Source: an uncultured Acetatifactor sp.
Lineage (GTDB): Bacteria; Bacillota; Clostridia; Lachnospirales; Lachnospiraceae
DNA: 43,308 nucleotides
Reading direction: 5' to 3'
Assembly: GCA_947595925.1 (NCBI GenBank)
Contig: CANQEV010000024.1
Coordinates: 1-43,308, forward strand
The first letter of the stretch is position 1, and every line of letters begins with the position of its first letter. The notes beneath the pieces were generated by a model that saw only the letters and a program-made list of their open reading frames with translations, was not told where the DNA came from and searched no databases. This document shows, in pieces, positions 15,686 through 24,341 of this stretch. Both the position numbers and the translations under genes were made by a program.

Positions 15686-17011
15686 TCACAATTCCACCCG
15701 CATCATGTAGTAACCGTAATCTCCTTCCTTCGCCGGCTCCCTGGCACATTCGAAGCTCTCAAACCCAAAGAGGATTGCCACTTCCTTCTCTTTGTCATAG
15801 AAATTTCCCGGCACGCCCACAAAATAAAGAGTTTCACCCTGCCGCGCGGATCTGTGTAGGATCAGGTGCTTGTAGTTAAAATACCCGTGCAGCAGGAAGC
15901 TGTTGTTTGCCAGCCGGTAGGATCTGTCCTTCAGGATCACAAAATCCCCCGGACTGATCCGCAGGTATTCCCGGTCGTCCCCGAAGGGTCTGACGGAAGG
16001 GTAGATAGAGCGGAGCTGCTCCCACTTATCGGGCTGCAGGGCCGCCTGAAACACATAGGGCTGGGGGTTATCCTGAACAACCTCTTTCTCCCGGGAAGTC
16101 GCCTGCAAAGAAGGTTCCGGCCCCACACCCTGCATCTTTCGGTTGGGATCCTCCTGGCCTTGTTTCTCCTGGCCTTGCCTCTCCTGGTTTTGTTTCTCCT
16201 GACCATGAGCCTCCTGGTCTTGCTCCTCCCGCCCCGGCGTCTCGGCATATTCTTCCCGTATTTTCACAGCAGGAGTTTCACGCTGTTCTTCTTTGATAGG
16301 ATCCTGAAACGCCTTGGACGAACCTTTCCAGTCTTCCGCTCCTACGGGATCACCTGGATCTTCTGTGAGCGCTTTCTTCGCGCCCTCTCCCGCGAACAAT
16401 TTTTCCCTGCTCTCCGTCAGGCTTTCCCGGCTCTCTGTCAGGTTTTCTCGGCCCTCCGTCAGGCCTTCCCGGTTCTCCATCAGGTCTTTCCGGCTCTCCA
16501 GCGCTTTTTCCTGTCTCTCCGCTAGGCCTTCCCGGTTCTCCATCAGGTTTTCGCGGCTCTCCGTCAGGCTTTCCCGATTCTCCATCAGGTTTTCCCGGTT
16601 CTCCGTCAGGCTTTCCCTGCTCTCCAGCGTTTTTTTCCGGCTTTCCACGCCCCTGGACGCCGATGTTTCCCTTAAAATTCCCACCACTTCTTTTTCAGGG
16701 CCGATGGGGATCCGAATCTTCTCCGCCTCCGCAAAGCGGATGCCGTCCTCCGCCGGATCCTGGGTGTCGTCCTCCTGCAGTTCCAGCCTCCCCCGGCCCT
16801 GTTCCATGGAGATCAGTCCCACGAGAACCTCTTTCCGTCCTCCGCAAAAATAGACTCCCTTCTCTCCGGTGCATCCAACAGGAAGCCCCGAGATCTGGAG
16901 CAGCACATTCCAGGCCTCCCCCCATCTCTCTAACTTGACAAAGCCGGCGCCTTTTACTTTCGTCCCCGACTCCCTATATTCCATATATTTTATTTTCTGT
17001 TCATACAACAT
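15686..17011 (-). CDS. Heptad-repeat protein with a DUF6128-like C-terminal domain
   Basis: The 441-aa protein has a conserved N-terminal domain (about 1-115), a low-complexity middle, and a conserved C-terminal domain (about 310-441) containing HGYFNYKHLILHR and GVPGNFYDKEKEVAILFGFESFE, which I associate with DUF6128. The middle holds about eleven 7-residue repeats of the form LTESREN/LMENREG (residues 128-205), then a Gln-rich stretch of GQEKQ-type repeats. There is no signal peptide or membrane segment. The function is unknown; the repeats suggest an extended charged spacer between two domains. The ATG at 17011 has AGGGGG 7 nt upstream, and that site lies inside the preceding terminator hairpin. 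Confidence 0.75.
   Translation of the reverse strand: MLYEQKIKYMEYRESGTKVKGAGFVKLERWGEAWNVLLQISGLPVGCTGEKGVYFCGGRKEVLVGLISMEQGRGRLELQEDDTQDPAEDGIRFAEAEKIRIPIGPEKEVVGILRETSASRGVESRKKTLESRESLTENRENLMENRESLTESRENLMENREGLAERQEKALESRKDLMENREGLTEGRENLTESRESLTESREKLFAGEGAKKALTEDPGDPVGAEDWKGSSKAFQDPIKEEQRETPAVKIREEYAETPGREEQDQEAHGQEKQNQERQGQEKQGQEDPNRKMQGVGPEPSLQATSREKEVVQDNPQPYVFQAALQPDKWEQLRSIYPSVRPFGDDREYLRISPGDFVILKDRSYRLANNSFLLHGYFNYKHLILHRSARQGETLYFVGVPGNFYDKEKEVAILFGFESFECAREPAKEGDYGYYMMRVEL
16397..16630. repeat. 21-bp tandem repeats coding for heptads
   Basis: About eleven imperfect 21-bp units in the coding sequence of the heptad-repeat protein, each encoding L-(T/M)-E-(S/N)-R-E-(S/N/G/K). 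Such arrays readily vary in copy number. Confidence 0.8.
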
Positions 17012-17045
17012 AAAAACACCCCCTGACACTATTCTATGCCGGGGG
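17012..17045 (-). terminator. Terminator-like hairpin that contains the next gene's ribosome site
   Basis: On the minus strand CCCCCGGCA...TGTCAGGGGG is followed by TGTTTTTATG. The 3' arm contains the AGGGGG used to start the heptad-repeat gene. Its sequence is closely related to the terminator at 17932-17965. Confidence 0.55.
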
Positions 17046-17109
17046 ATGTCCCATTCATGTCTTTTATTCGCCGCAAATTTCGCACTCTAGCTTTTCATGG
17101 TTCGTTCCC

Positions 17110-17715
17110 CTATTCCTGTTCGTCCAGGTAAAGCTGCACCCGGTTGTCGATAATCCCCGCCGTATCCCCACGGATCTTCCCTCTGCCAGCATATTCCGGA
17201 TCTCTTCCGAAAGGATGGTTTGGAGCGCGGCGAACTGGGCAGGCGGCGCAATACAGTTCTCCAGAAAGGAAGCTCCCCGGCGAATAGATACAGAAACCGC
17301 CGTTTCCGCAGCTCTTCCATTGAAATTGCTGACAGAGTGGAAGTTCTGATGGTTTGTCCTGCAGGACGCCCGTCTCCCCCGAAAGCCCCAGCTCTGACGG
17401 CGTAAAGGCCTTGCTCTTACAGGACCCGTCTTTCGCGTCATATAGCGTTAAAAGAAGCCGGGTATCCGTCCCTTTCAGCTCCCCTTCTGACAGATTCCAG
17501 AACAGCCCTCCACAGGCTCCGGATGCGACGTCATAGGGGTATGTCTCCCGCTCTCCCTGAGCCGCATCCCAGCGTTCATAATTCTCCGCATAATATGCAA
17601 GCCCCGTCTCCAGTTCTCCCGGAGCGGCAACCCCCTCCGTCTTCCAACATTTGCCCGGACTACGGCAGCCGCGGAAATCCTTCTTCCTGGCTTCTTTCAT
17701 TATAACATGCATCAA
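17110..17715 (-). pseudogene. Decayed ORF, possible remnant of a sugar-binding lipoprotein
   Basis: The open frame gives 201 aa, but its second half reads poorly (GELYCAACPVRRAPNHPFG). In another frame the same DNA gives ENCIAPPAQFAALQTILSEE and IRNMLAEG, and the original frame then resumes with GKIRGDTAGIIDNRVQLYLDEQ. This combined reading resembles the C-terminus of extracellular solute-binding proteins of sugar ABC transporters, which often end in II-x-NRVQLYL-x-E. At least two compensating frameshifts are needed, one at about 17175-17180. The N-terminal 100 residues are not recognised and have no lipobox. I treat it as a pseudogene with low certainty about its origin. Confidence 0.4.
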
Positions 17716-17931
17716 ATCGGCAAACTTTTAAAATGTGTTTAAGGTATCCGGCGCATCAACACCAACCATCATCTAAAACCTTCCCTGATTCGGAGGACAT
17801 TTGGCGTCAGGTTCCCTGCAAAACTGTACCGGAGATTCAAATGAGGATCCAAATTGAGGGTGCCAAAAACAGGGGCAGAATCAAGGGCAAAATCAAGAAC
17901 AAAAATCAGAGACGAACCCGGGACATGACAT
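17716..17931. other. Intergenic stretch without a recognised gene
   Basis: Apart from the terminator at 17932-17965, the stretch 17716-18077 shows no convincing coding sequence. A TATAAT lies at the start of the decayed ORF on the minus strand, but it has no suitable -35 box. Confidence 0.5.
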
Positions 17932-17965
17932 AAAAAAATCCCCCGACACCATTCTATGTCGGGGG
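17932..17965 (-). terminator. Terminator of the protease/phosphoribosyltransferase operon
   Basis: A perfect 9-bp stem CCCCCGACA/TGTCGGGGG with an 8-nt loop is followed on the minus strand by ATTTTTTT. Confidence 0.85.
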
Positions 17966-18077
17966 AGGTTCCTTCCACATCTGATTCTCTGTGCAACATT
18001 CGCGTTCAGCTCTCATTCCATGGAACGAGAAACAGGGCAAGTGCGCATCAACACTTCAGCGCATCGCCGGGTCAACC

Positions 18078-18716
18078 CTACAGCTCGGAATATCCATAAC
18101 TGTTCACCAGGGCGTCTATGCGCTGGGCGTTCCTGCACATGGGGCACTCATGTGAGACATAGGTAGAGTACTCTGGGACGTCCGCGGCGCTGAAAATGGA
18201 ATGCACTTCCTGCCCTGCCACTTCATCCACCGCGGAAAAGAGCGCGGAAATACCCGCCAGCTTACCGCCGTAATATTGAATGCAATCCAGGCTGTTGGAA
18301 ATGGTCTTACCCGTAGTCGCGGAAGCCAGGAGCAGAAGCACATGCTTATTTTCAATGGCGATACGGATGTTGTCCCTGAAGAGGAGCTGGTTCTGGGCGT
18401 TGATCTCCGGAGTCACCACATAAATGGACTTATGCGAATTCATGGACATGATGCCGGCATTCTGCAGCGCCTCGGCAAGATAGGCTCCGATGATCTCACA
18501 GCCGTCCATACAGACGATGGTATCGACGATGGTGTTGTATGAGTACTGCTGGGCAATGGCGCGGGCAACAGCGGCCGCCTCGCTCTGACGGATCTTCATG
18601 GTCGTCATATCAAAGTAATAATTGATATGCGAATGACTCGTGACAAAATGTCCGGGGACAACCCGCATGGAAATGCCCCTGAGTGTCTTATGTTCTATCC
18701 TAACGCCTTCTTTCAT
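18078..18716 (-). CDS. Phosphoribosyltransferase-like protein (orotate PRTase family) lacking the acidic PRPP motif
   Basis: The 212-aa protein has the type I phosphoribosyltransferase layout and ends with a CxxC segment (HECPMCRNAQRIDALVNSYGYS), as in clostridial OPRTase-like proteins. The PRPP loop keeps TTGKT (residues 134-138) but the two acidic residues expected just before it are L130 and A131 (HVLLLLASATTGKT). These acids bind the ribose of PRPP, so transferase activity is doubtful, and a binding or regulatory role is possible. No pyrimidine gene is nearby. It follows the trypsin-like protease by 48 nt with a strong AAGGAGG site and ends at a clear terminator, so the two form an operon. 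Confidence 0.75.
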   Translation of the reverse strand: MKEGVRIEHKTLRGISMRVVPGHFVTSHSHINYYFDMTTMKIRQSEAAAVARAIAQQYSYNTIVDTIVCMDGCEIIGAYLAEALQNAGIMSMNSHKSIYVVTPEINAQNQLLFRDNIRIAIENKHVLLLLASATTGKTISNSLDCIQYYGGKLAGISALFSAVDEVAGQEVHSIFSAADVPEYSTYVSHECPMCRNAQRIDALVNSYGYSEL

Positions 18717-18764
18717 AATATCCTCCTTCTATTTGCCTGTTGCTTTCTGTATTTGAATCGATCA

Positions 18765-20327
18765 CTAATAGACATAAACGCTGCGTCCCGTGATCTCCTC
18801 ATAGCAATCCAATATCGCATCCAGAGGGATGCACCAATCCCTTCGGGGCTGTTCCGAGTAAGCATACGCCATTCCCACCAGATTTCCGTGTCCGTCCACC
18901 ACAGCCGAGCCGGAATCTCCGTGCTCCAACTTCAGCGTGACTTCCGTATGTCTCATCCGATCGTCCCATCCAAAATACTGTTTTATCTTCACCAGATACC
19001 CCGTGGTCGTGTGCATGATCCCTCCCTGACGGTCCACACGCTCCAGCCCCAATTTAATTCGCTGGTCGTTGAGTCCGTTCCAGTAGCTTTTGTCGATATG
19101 TATCGTCATAAGCTGATCCAGCAGATCCGAAGGGATATCTTTCCTCTTCACGGTTACTACGCCCACGTCATAGGTATCGCTGCAGCCCAATGTGGTTCCC
19201 TTCACTTTGGTACCGTCATAAAAAAACACATCCCACTTATTATATTGTTCCACCACATGACGATCACTGCAGATATAGATTGTGTCATCCGTGATCTCCA
19301 TAATGTACCCGGAACCTGCCGAGTATTGCGTTTCGGTTTGATGGTAGAGCTGTACGACCGCCGGCAGCATATAATCCAGGGCGTCACGAATATTGTTGCT
19401 CTCGGAAGCGCCCGCGTCATACGGATTGATCGCCCCGATGATCTTGTCTTTGAACCGATTCACCTGCCTGGTGCCAATCAATTCCTGCAGGTCTTCCTTC
19501 GTCGCAACGACCACGTCGGCATAACTGATGTTTTCTAAACCGTAATTATCCTGCACTCGGTAAGAAAGCTTATAGGTACCTTCCTTGGACAACTGTACCA
19601 GTCCGTCGTCCGCCGTAATGCGGTCGGTCAGATCGCCGTCCGTCTCGTCCCAGGCCGTCACCTGATCCAGATAATCCACCTGACTCCCCAGCGCCAGATA
19701 AATATTCTGCACTCCTTCAATCTCCGGCGCTTTGTCCACCGTGACGGAGATCTTCGCGACAGACCTGTTACCGGAGGAATCGACCGCCACGACAGCGCAG
19801 TCATAGCTGCCCGTGCTGGTATATTTTACCGTGTCGCTTCTGATCTCGTCGGATTCCCGAAAAAAAAGCAGTACGTGGAGATCTTCATCTTCCACGCCTT
19901 TTATCAATTCCTGCGGCCGATACTCCTTGCCCTGCTCAAGATATATCTGCTCGTCTTTCAAAAGGATGTCCGGCGATACGGTGTCCTTGACAATGATCTT
20001 ATACTGAAATTCTTTCCTGCCGTGGCGCACATATGCCAGATAGACGCCCACGTTCCCGGTATCGACCTGGGAGATGTCCAGCTCTCCCAGTCCCACAGAC
20101 CATTTTGTGCCCACCAGATAATCCTGCACGTCATTGCTGATCTCGTCTCCCAGCTCACAGACCGCGCTGCCGAAAGCGGGTTCCACTCTGTATATCAATC
20201 GATAAAAAAGGAAGACTCCCATGCCCAGGACGGCCAAAAGAACCCCTATCCAAATAATCGGATGGCCCTTTCTTTGGCTGCGCATATGCTGATTTGAAGT
20301 CCTCGTCTCTTCCCTTACACCATCCAT
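18765..20327 (-). CDS. Membrane-anchored trypsin-like serine protease with Ig-like domains
   Basis: Residues 24-45 form one N-terminal membrane anchor after a positively charged tail, so the rest should be extracytoplasmic. Two Ig-like regions follow (about 112-200 and 201-278; the second has the DUF5011-like pattern WDETDGDLTDRI...EGTYKLSYRVQDNYG). The C-terminal protease domain has a full triad: H358 (CSDRHVV), D388 (TYDVGVV) and S473 (HGDSGSAVV), numbered from the GTG at 20330. Without a PDZ domain it differs from HtrA proteins. The ATG at 20327 is preferred, with GGGAG upstream. It heads an operon with the phosphoribosyltransferase-like gene, from the promoter at 20485-20513. Confidence 0.85.
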   Translation of the reverse strand: MDGVREETRTSNQHMRSQRKGHPIIWIGVLLAVLGMGVFLFYRLIYRVEPAFGSAVCELGDEISNDVQDYLVGTKWSVGLGELDISQVDTGNVGVYLAYVRHGRKEFQYKIIVKDTVSPDILLKDEQIYLEQGKEYRPQELIKGVEDEDLHVLLFFRESDEIRSDTVKYTSTGSYDCAVVAVDSSGNRSVAKISVTVDKAPEIEGVQNIYLALGSQVDYLDQVTAWDETDGDLTDRITADDGLVQLSKEGTYKLSYRVQDNYGLENISYADVVVATKEDLQELIGTRQVNRFKDKIIGAINPYDAGASESNNIRDALDYMLPAVVQLYHQTETQYSAGSGYIMEITDDTIYICSDRHVVEQYNKWDVFFYDGTKVKGTTLGCSDTYDVGVVTVKRKDIPSDLLDQLMTIHIDKSYWNGLNDQRIKLGLERVDRQGGIMHTTTGYLVKIKQYFGWDDRMRHTEVTLKLEHGDSGSAVVDGHGNLVGMAYAYSEQPRRDWCIPLDAILDCYEEITGRSVYVY

Positions 20328-20484
20328 CACACGCTCCCACTTACAGTTGCGCTTTTTCTAAAGCAAACCGTCCACCACAACTCCTGTCAGCACAGGGTCT
20401 GCCGTCTATGCCTGTTCCAAAAACGAAATCTTTGATTCCCCTCCACCCGCAGCGGTCACAGACTTAGTATTCCCTAATGTTTCA

Positions 20485-20513
20485 ATTATAAGTCCTCTGC
20501 TGAAGATAGTCAA
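20485..20513 (-). promoter_or_regulatory. Sigma-A promoter of the protease operon
   Basis: On the minus strand TTGACT (20508-20513), 17 bp, TATAAT (20485-20490). The leader of about 150 nt before the start codon shows no strong structure. Confidence 0.75.
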
Positions 20514-20531
20514 GCCGCGGCCGGGAAATAC

Positions 20532-21620
20532 TCACAGTTCCCCGCTGTCCAGGTACTTCATGTAGTTTGCCACCATCAGGGCGATCTTAAAGGTCAGCGC
20601 GTCGTCAAAATTTCTGAGGTTCAGGCCCGTGCTCTCCTGGATCCTCTCAATGCGGTAGACAAGGGTATTGCGGTGAATATAGAGCTGCCGGGCCGTCTCG
20701 GAGACGTTCAGGTTGTTTTCAAAGAACTTGTTGAGCGTGTTTAAGGTCTCGTCGTTCAGCTCCGTGGGAATGGCATCTCCAAAGATCTCCTCGATGAACA
20801 TCCTGCACAGGCTGATCGGAAGCTGGTAAATCAGACGGCCGATCCCCAGGGAACTGTACGCCGCCACCGTCTTTTCCTCATAGAAGATCCTTCCCACGTC
20901 CATCGCCATCTTCGCTTCCTTATAGGATTTAGAGACGTCCTTAAGCTCCGTGACCATAGTGCCGTAGGAAACCCTGACGTTGATCATCGCCTCCGTGCCC
21001 ATCATATCCACGATGGTATTTGCCACATTCTCCAGATCTTCCGGCTCACAGGCATCCTCAAACGCCTTGATCAGGATTACGCCCCTCTCATCCACCGCCG
21101 TCAGGTAATCGCCGGTCTGCGAAGAGAACAAACCGTTCAGCAATTCCATAACCGAACCGTCCTTCTCCCCCTTCGTCTCAATCAGATAGACGACCCTCTG
21201 GGCTTTTGTCTCAATATGAAGCTTCTTCGCACGGTTATAGATGTCCACCAGAAGAAGGTTGTCCAGCAGAAGGTTCTGAAAGAAATTGTTTCGGTCAAAT
21301 CTCTCCTTATAGGCGATGATCAGATTCTGAAGCTGGCAGACGGCCACCTTGCCGATCATATATACGTCATCCGTCACGCCTTTCGCCACCAGTACGTAGA
21401 GAAGTTCCCCCTCGTCGTAAACCTTCAGAAGATGATGAGCGCCGATCACCTGACTGTCCGCGGGCGAACCGGCAAAATCGCGGATCAGCCCAGACTGCAG
21501 GTCCAGGTTTTCCAGAGTGCCCGCCACCCACTCTCCAGCGAGATCGTACACGCCAAAATCCACTTTTGTAATGCTCTTCAACTCGTCCAAACTGGTCTGA
21601 ATGGTCTGACTTGATATCAT
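20532..21620 (-). CDS. CdaR/PucR-type transcriptional regulator
   Basis: The 362-aa protein ends with the PucR C-terminal helix-turn-helix (LNKFFENNLNVSETARQLYIHRNTLVYRIERIQESTGLNLRNFDDALTFKIAL). The central part, about 130-270, is the GGDEF-like CdaR region (VVYLIET..., VRVSYGTMVTELKDVSKSYKEAKMAM). The N-terminal 110 residues resemble a small ligand-binding domain. CdaR proteins usually activate sugar-acid or purine genes; the target here may be the sugar ABC ATPase gene just upstream on the same strand, but this is inference. The start at 21620 has GGGAGG next to it. It lies 86 nt after the terminator of the ATPase gene. Confidence 0.85.
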   Translation of the reverse strand: MISSQTIQTSLDELKSITKVDFGVYDLAGEWVAGTLENLDLQSGLIRDFAGSPADSQVIGAHHLLKVYDEGELLYVLVAKGVTDDVYMIGKVAVCQLQNLIIAYKERFDRNNFFQNLLLDNLLLVDIYNRAKKLHIETKAQRVVYLIETKGEKDGSVMELLNGLFSSQTGDYLTAVDERGVILIKAFEDACEPEDLENVANTIVDMMGTEAMINVRVSYGTMVTELKDVSKSYKEAKMAMDVGRIFYEEKTVAAYSSLGIGRLIYQLPISLCRMFIEEIFGDAIPTELNDETLNTLNKFFENNLNVSETARQLYIHRNTLVYRIERIQESTGLNLRNFDDALTFKIALMVANYMKYLDSGEL

Positions 21621-21700
21621 AATCCCTCCCAATGCCGTCGCTCCGTCTGGGGGAATCCGGGGCCTTTTCCCGCCGGAAACCCGCGCTGCCGGACGAACGA

Positions 21701-21728
21701 AAAAGAGGGCGCTGTTTCCAGCGCCCCC
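21701..21728 (-). terminator. Terminator of the sugar ABC ATPase gene
   Basis: GGGCGCTG-GAAA-CAGCGCCC on the minus strand is followed by TCTTTTTC. Confidence 0.8.
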
Positions 21729-21740
21729 GAAAACTCTGAA

Positions 21741-22853
21741 CTAATTGGTGATAATCTTCTCGGTTTCCTTGTCGAATACATGGATCTTCTCAACATCCAG
21801 AGCGAACTTAACGGTATCGCCAGGTCTGGAAGTGGTACGGGAATCCACTCTTGCGGTCATAGGGAACTCGTCGAGATCGAAGTACAGATATACCTCCGCA
21901 CCCAACAGCTCGTAAACCTTGACGGTGGACTCGAAGGAGCTCTGAGGAGAATTTGCGATAAACTGCTCGGAATCGTAAACATCCTCAGGACGGATACCAA
22001 AGATAACCTGCTTTCCGTCATAACCGCCCTCGATGAGCTTCTTGGACTTCGCGGGAGGAAGAGGAATGCTCTTTCCAGCGATCTCCAGGCTTGCCACGTC
22101 ACCCTCTACGGAAACGGTAGCGGTGAGGAAGTTCATCTGAGGAGATCCCATGAATCCTGCTACGAACAGGTTGCAGGGCTTATCATACAGATTCTGAGGG
22201 GTGTCAACCTGCTGGATCACGCCGTCCTTCATAACGACGATTCTGGTACCCAGGGTCATAGCCTCGGTCTGGTCATGGGTTACGTAGATGATGGTGGTGC
22301 CCAGTCTCTGATGCAGCTTCGCGATCTCGATTCTCATCTGCACACGCAGCTTAGCGTCCAGGTTGGACAGAGGCTCATCCATCAGGAACACCTTGGGGTT
22401 ACGAACGATTGCACGGCCCATGGCCACACGCTGTCTCTGACCACCGGACAAAGCCTTGGGCTTACGATCCAGGAGGGGAGTCAGGTCAAGGATCTTAGCA
22501 GCCTCCTTAACCATCTTGTCGATCTGATCCTTGGGAACCTTTCTCAGCTTCAGACCGAATGCCATGTTGTCGTACACGGACATATGAGGATACAGAGCGT
22601 AGTTCTGGAATACCATTGCGATATCTCTGTCCTTGGGCTCTACATCGTTTACTACTCTGTCACCGATCTTCAGCTCACCGGAGGTGATGTCCTCCAGGCC
22701 GGCGATCATACGAAGGGTGGTGGACTTACCGCAACCGGAAGGTCCTACGAAAATGATGAATTCCTGATCCGCGATCTCAAGGTTGAAGTTCTTAACGGCT
22801 TCGAAACCATTGGGATACACCTTGCAGATGTTCTTCAAAGAAAGACTTGCCAT
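21741..22853 (-). CDS. ugpC: Sugar ABC transporter ATP-binding protein, UgpC/MsmK type
   Basis: The 370-aa ATPase has Walker A GPSGCGKST, Q-loop FQNYALYPHM, signature LSGGQRQRVAMGRA, Walker B VFLMDEPLSNLD and the switch His in THDQ. A C-terminal OB/TOBE region (about 240-370) is typical of the UgpC/MsmK/MalK subgroup. No permease or binding protein is adjacent, and the gene is monocistronic with its own promoter and terminator. In Gram-positive bacteria such lone ATPases often serve several carbohydrate importers; that role is inferred here. Confidence 0.92.
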   Translation of the reverse strand: MASLSLKNICKVYPNGFEAVKNFNLEIADQEFIIFVGPSGCGKSTTLRMIAGLEDITSGELKIGDRVVNDVEPKDRDIAMVFQNYALYPHMSVYDNMAFGLKLRKVPKDQIDKMVKEAAKILDLTPLLDRKPKALSGGQRQRVAMGRAIVRNPKVFLMDEPLSNLDAKLRVQMRIEIAKLHQRLGTTIIYVTHDQTEAMTLGTRIVVMKDGVIQQVDTPQNLYDKPCNLFVAGFMGSPQMNFLTATVSVEGDVASLEIAGKSIPLPPAKSKKLIEGGYDGKQVIFGIRPEDVYDSEQFIANSPQSSFESTVKVYELLGAEVYLYFDLDEFPMTARVDSRTTSRPGDTVKFALDVEKIHVFDKETEKIITN

Positions 22854-22926
22854 GTTGTATAACTCCTTTCATCTTGTCTTTTCCATGCCGCATTTATGTA
22901 TTTTTGCGGTCTTACGACACATAACT

Positions 22927-22956
22927 AGTATAGCAGAAAATAAATTCCATTGACCA
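22927..22956 (-). promoter_or_regulatory. Promoter of the sugar ABC ATPase gene
   Basis: On the minus strand the -10 box is TATACT (22927-22932). TGGTCA (22951-22956) lies 18 bp upstream as a moderate -35 box. The rest of 22933-23096 is AT-rich without a gene. Confidence 0.5.
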
Positions 22957-23096
22957 TAACAGATTTACACAAAGTTTTTCGTGTAGATTGTGGGAATTGC
23001 TAGTTTTTTTAAGGTAGTTTGTCAACTTGTATAAACTTCTCAAATCATTTTTGGGCAAACTTCACAAGTTTTCTCCGCCCTGTAAATATTTCCCTT

Positions 23097-23831
23097 TTAT
23101 TTGGAGCCTGGACTTTTATCCTCCAGAGTCGGATCCAGGGTATCGCTGAAGATATGCTCGTCCTCCTGTCCGGGATCTTCGGGGATTTCTCCTGCCGCCC
23201 GCGCCCGCTCGATCATGCGGTCCTCCATGCGCTTAAAGAATTTATTGTACATCATGGAAGAAAGAAATGCGGGAATGGACATCCCGAACATCACCACCAG
23301 GGGAAAAATCTGGATGGCCGTTATGGAGAGCACCAGGGGAAGGATCCACAGGACCGCCATGACGATCACTTTCGGGAACTGCATGACGCCCATCAGGAAC
23401 GCGTTCTTTAAAGTGCGCCAAAGATTGTTCTCAAACTTGGAGAGCACCGGATACACAAAAAGGAACGTTGTCACCGCGATCACCGTCGTAAGAAGGAACA
23501 GGACCTGCATCACCAGCGGAAAACCAGTCTGTGTCTTGTCGAAATAAATCAGGAAAAAATCAATGCCCAGAACGGCCGTCACCAGCACCTGTATGAGCCA
23601 GATTGCCGTGGCCTGCTTAAAGTTCTGCCGGAAGGACTTAAAGTAATCCCTTGCGATATACACCTCCTCATCCCTGACAATCTTCAGCGTCATATAATAC
23701 AAGGCGGTCCAGGCCGCTCCCACCGTAACGATCGGAATACAGCAGATCAATGTCAGAATATTTAAAAACATCAGATCCGCCAGCTTCCCGAGCCCCTGCA
23801 TCAAGGGGCTGTCCATACTGAAAAACTTCAT
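23097..23831 (-). CDS. YesL-like (DUF624) membrane protein
   Basis: The 244-aa protein has about five to six hydrophobic helices (LADLMFLNILTLICCIPIVTVG; IWLIQVLVTAVLGIDFFLI; VMQVLFLLTTVIAVTTFLFVY; VIVMAVLWILPLVLSI; and more) and an acidic cytoplasmic tail. The N-terminal MKFFSMDSPLMQGLGKLADL is typical of DUF624/YesL, whose genes are often linked to carbohydrate transport; the biochemical role is not established. The ATG at 23831 follows GAGAAAGGAAA; upstream codons in the same frame are low-complexity and unlikely to be translated. It closely follows the GNAT gene. Confidence 0.85.
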   Translation of the reverse strand: MKFFSMDSPLMQGLGKLADLMFLNILTLICCIPIVTVGAAWTALYYMTLKIVRDEEVYIARDYFKSFRQNFKQATAIWLIQVLVTAVLGIDFFLIYFDKTQTGFPLVMQVLFLLTTVIAVTTFLFVYPVLSKFENNLWRTLKNAFLMGVMQFPKVIVMAVLWILPLVLSITAIQIFPLVVMFGMSIPAFLSSMMYNKFFKRMEDRMIERARAAGEIPEDPGQEDEHIFSDTLDPTLEDKSPGSK

Positions 23832-23924
23832 ACTGCCGTTTCCTTTCTCATAGGCTTTTCCACAACTGCCGTTTCCTCCACGCCATCTGCCGAGCCGCGC
23901 GGCGTGCTCTTTTTTCACAGGCCC

Positions 23925-24341
23925 CTACAGGATCTTTTCCATGGACGTCACCCGGATCCCGGAGAACGTTTCCTCCGGCCTTACCTGGCGGAATCCCACA
24001 TTCTTATAAAACTCCACGGCGTAGGGCGCCGCCTTCACGGTCATGACGGTTTCCCCTGCCTCCGTCTTCAAATACCGGCACAGGTTGTCCAACAGGGCGC
24101 TCCCCACTCCCTGTCGGTGGTATTTCTCCTCCACAAAGAGGAGGGAGAGATGGTTTCCGTTCCTGACGGAAGCCGCCCCGATCACCTTTTCCCCGTCCAA
24201 GGCCACAAGGAGCTGATACCGCCCCTGCTGAAAGGCGTGGTAAAGGTTCACGTCCGTGATAAACTCATAAAAATTCCGGATCCCTTCCTCGGTGTAGTCC
24301 TGTCCCTCAAACTTCAGGAAGGTCCTCCAGATCATATCCAT
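23925..24341 (-). CDS. GNAT acetyltransferase, probably disrupted by a nonsense codon
   Basis: The 138-aa frame contains the acetyl-CoA motif YHRQGVGSALL and the C-terminal APYAVEFYKNVGFRQ of GNAT enzymes. The first strand of the fold is missing from this frame. Just upstream, in the same frame, an ATG at 24389 preceded by a strong AGAGGAGG encodes MSYMIRWAKQAE and then a TGA at 24351-24353, after which the frame continues with IETMDMIWRTFLKFE. This is what the N-terminus of a normal GNAT looks like, so one substitution to TGA seems to split a gene of 464 nt. The frame from 24341 has no ribosome site of its own. It may be a new pseudogene, or translation may restart. Confidence 0.7.
   Translation of the reverse strand: MDMIWRTFLKFEGQDYTEEGIRNFYEFITDVNLYHAFQQGRYQLLVALDGEKVIGAASVRNGNHLSLLFVEEKYHRQGVGSALLDNLCRYLKTEAGETVMTVKAAPYAVEFYKNVGFRQVRPEETFSGIRVTSMEKIL

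Noticed and set aside
16397..16630. CRISPR array
   Set aside because: The 21-bp units are contiguous, in frame and without spacers; they encode protein heptads.
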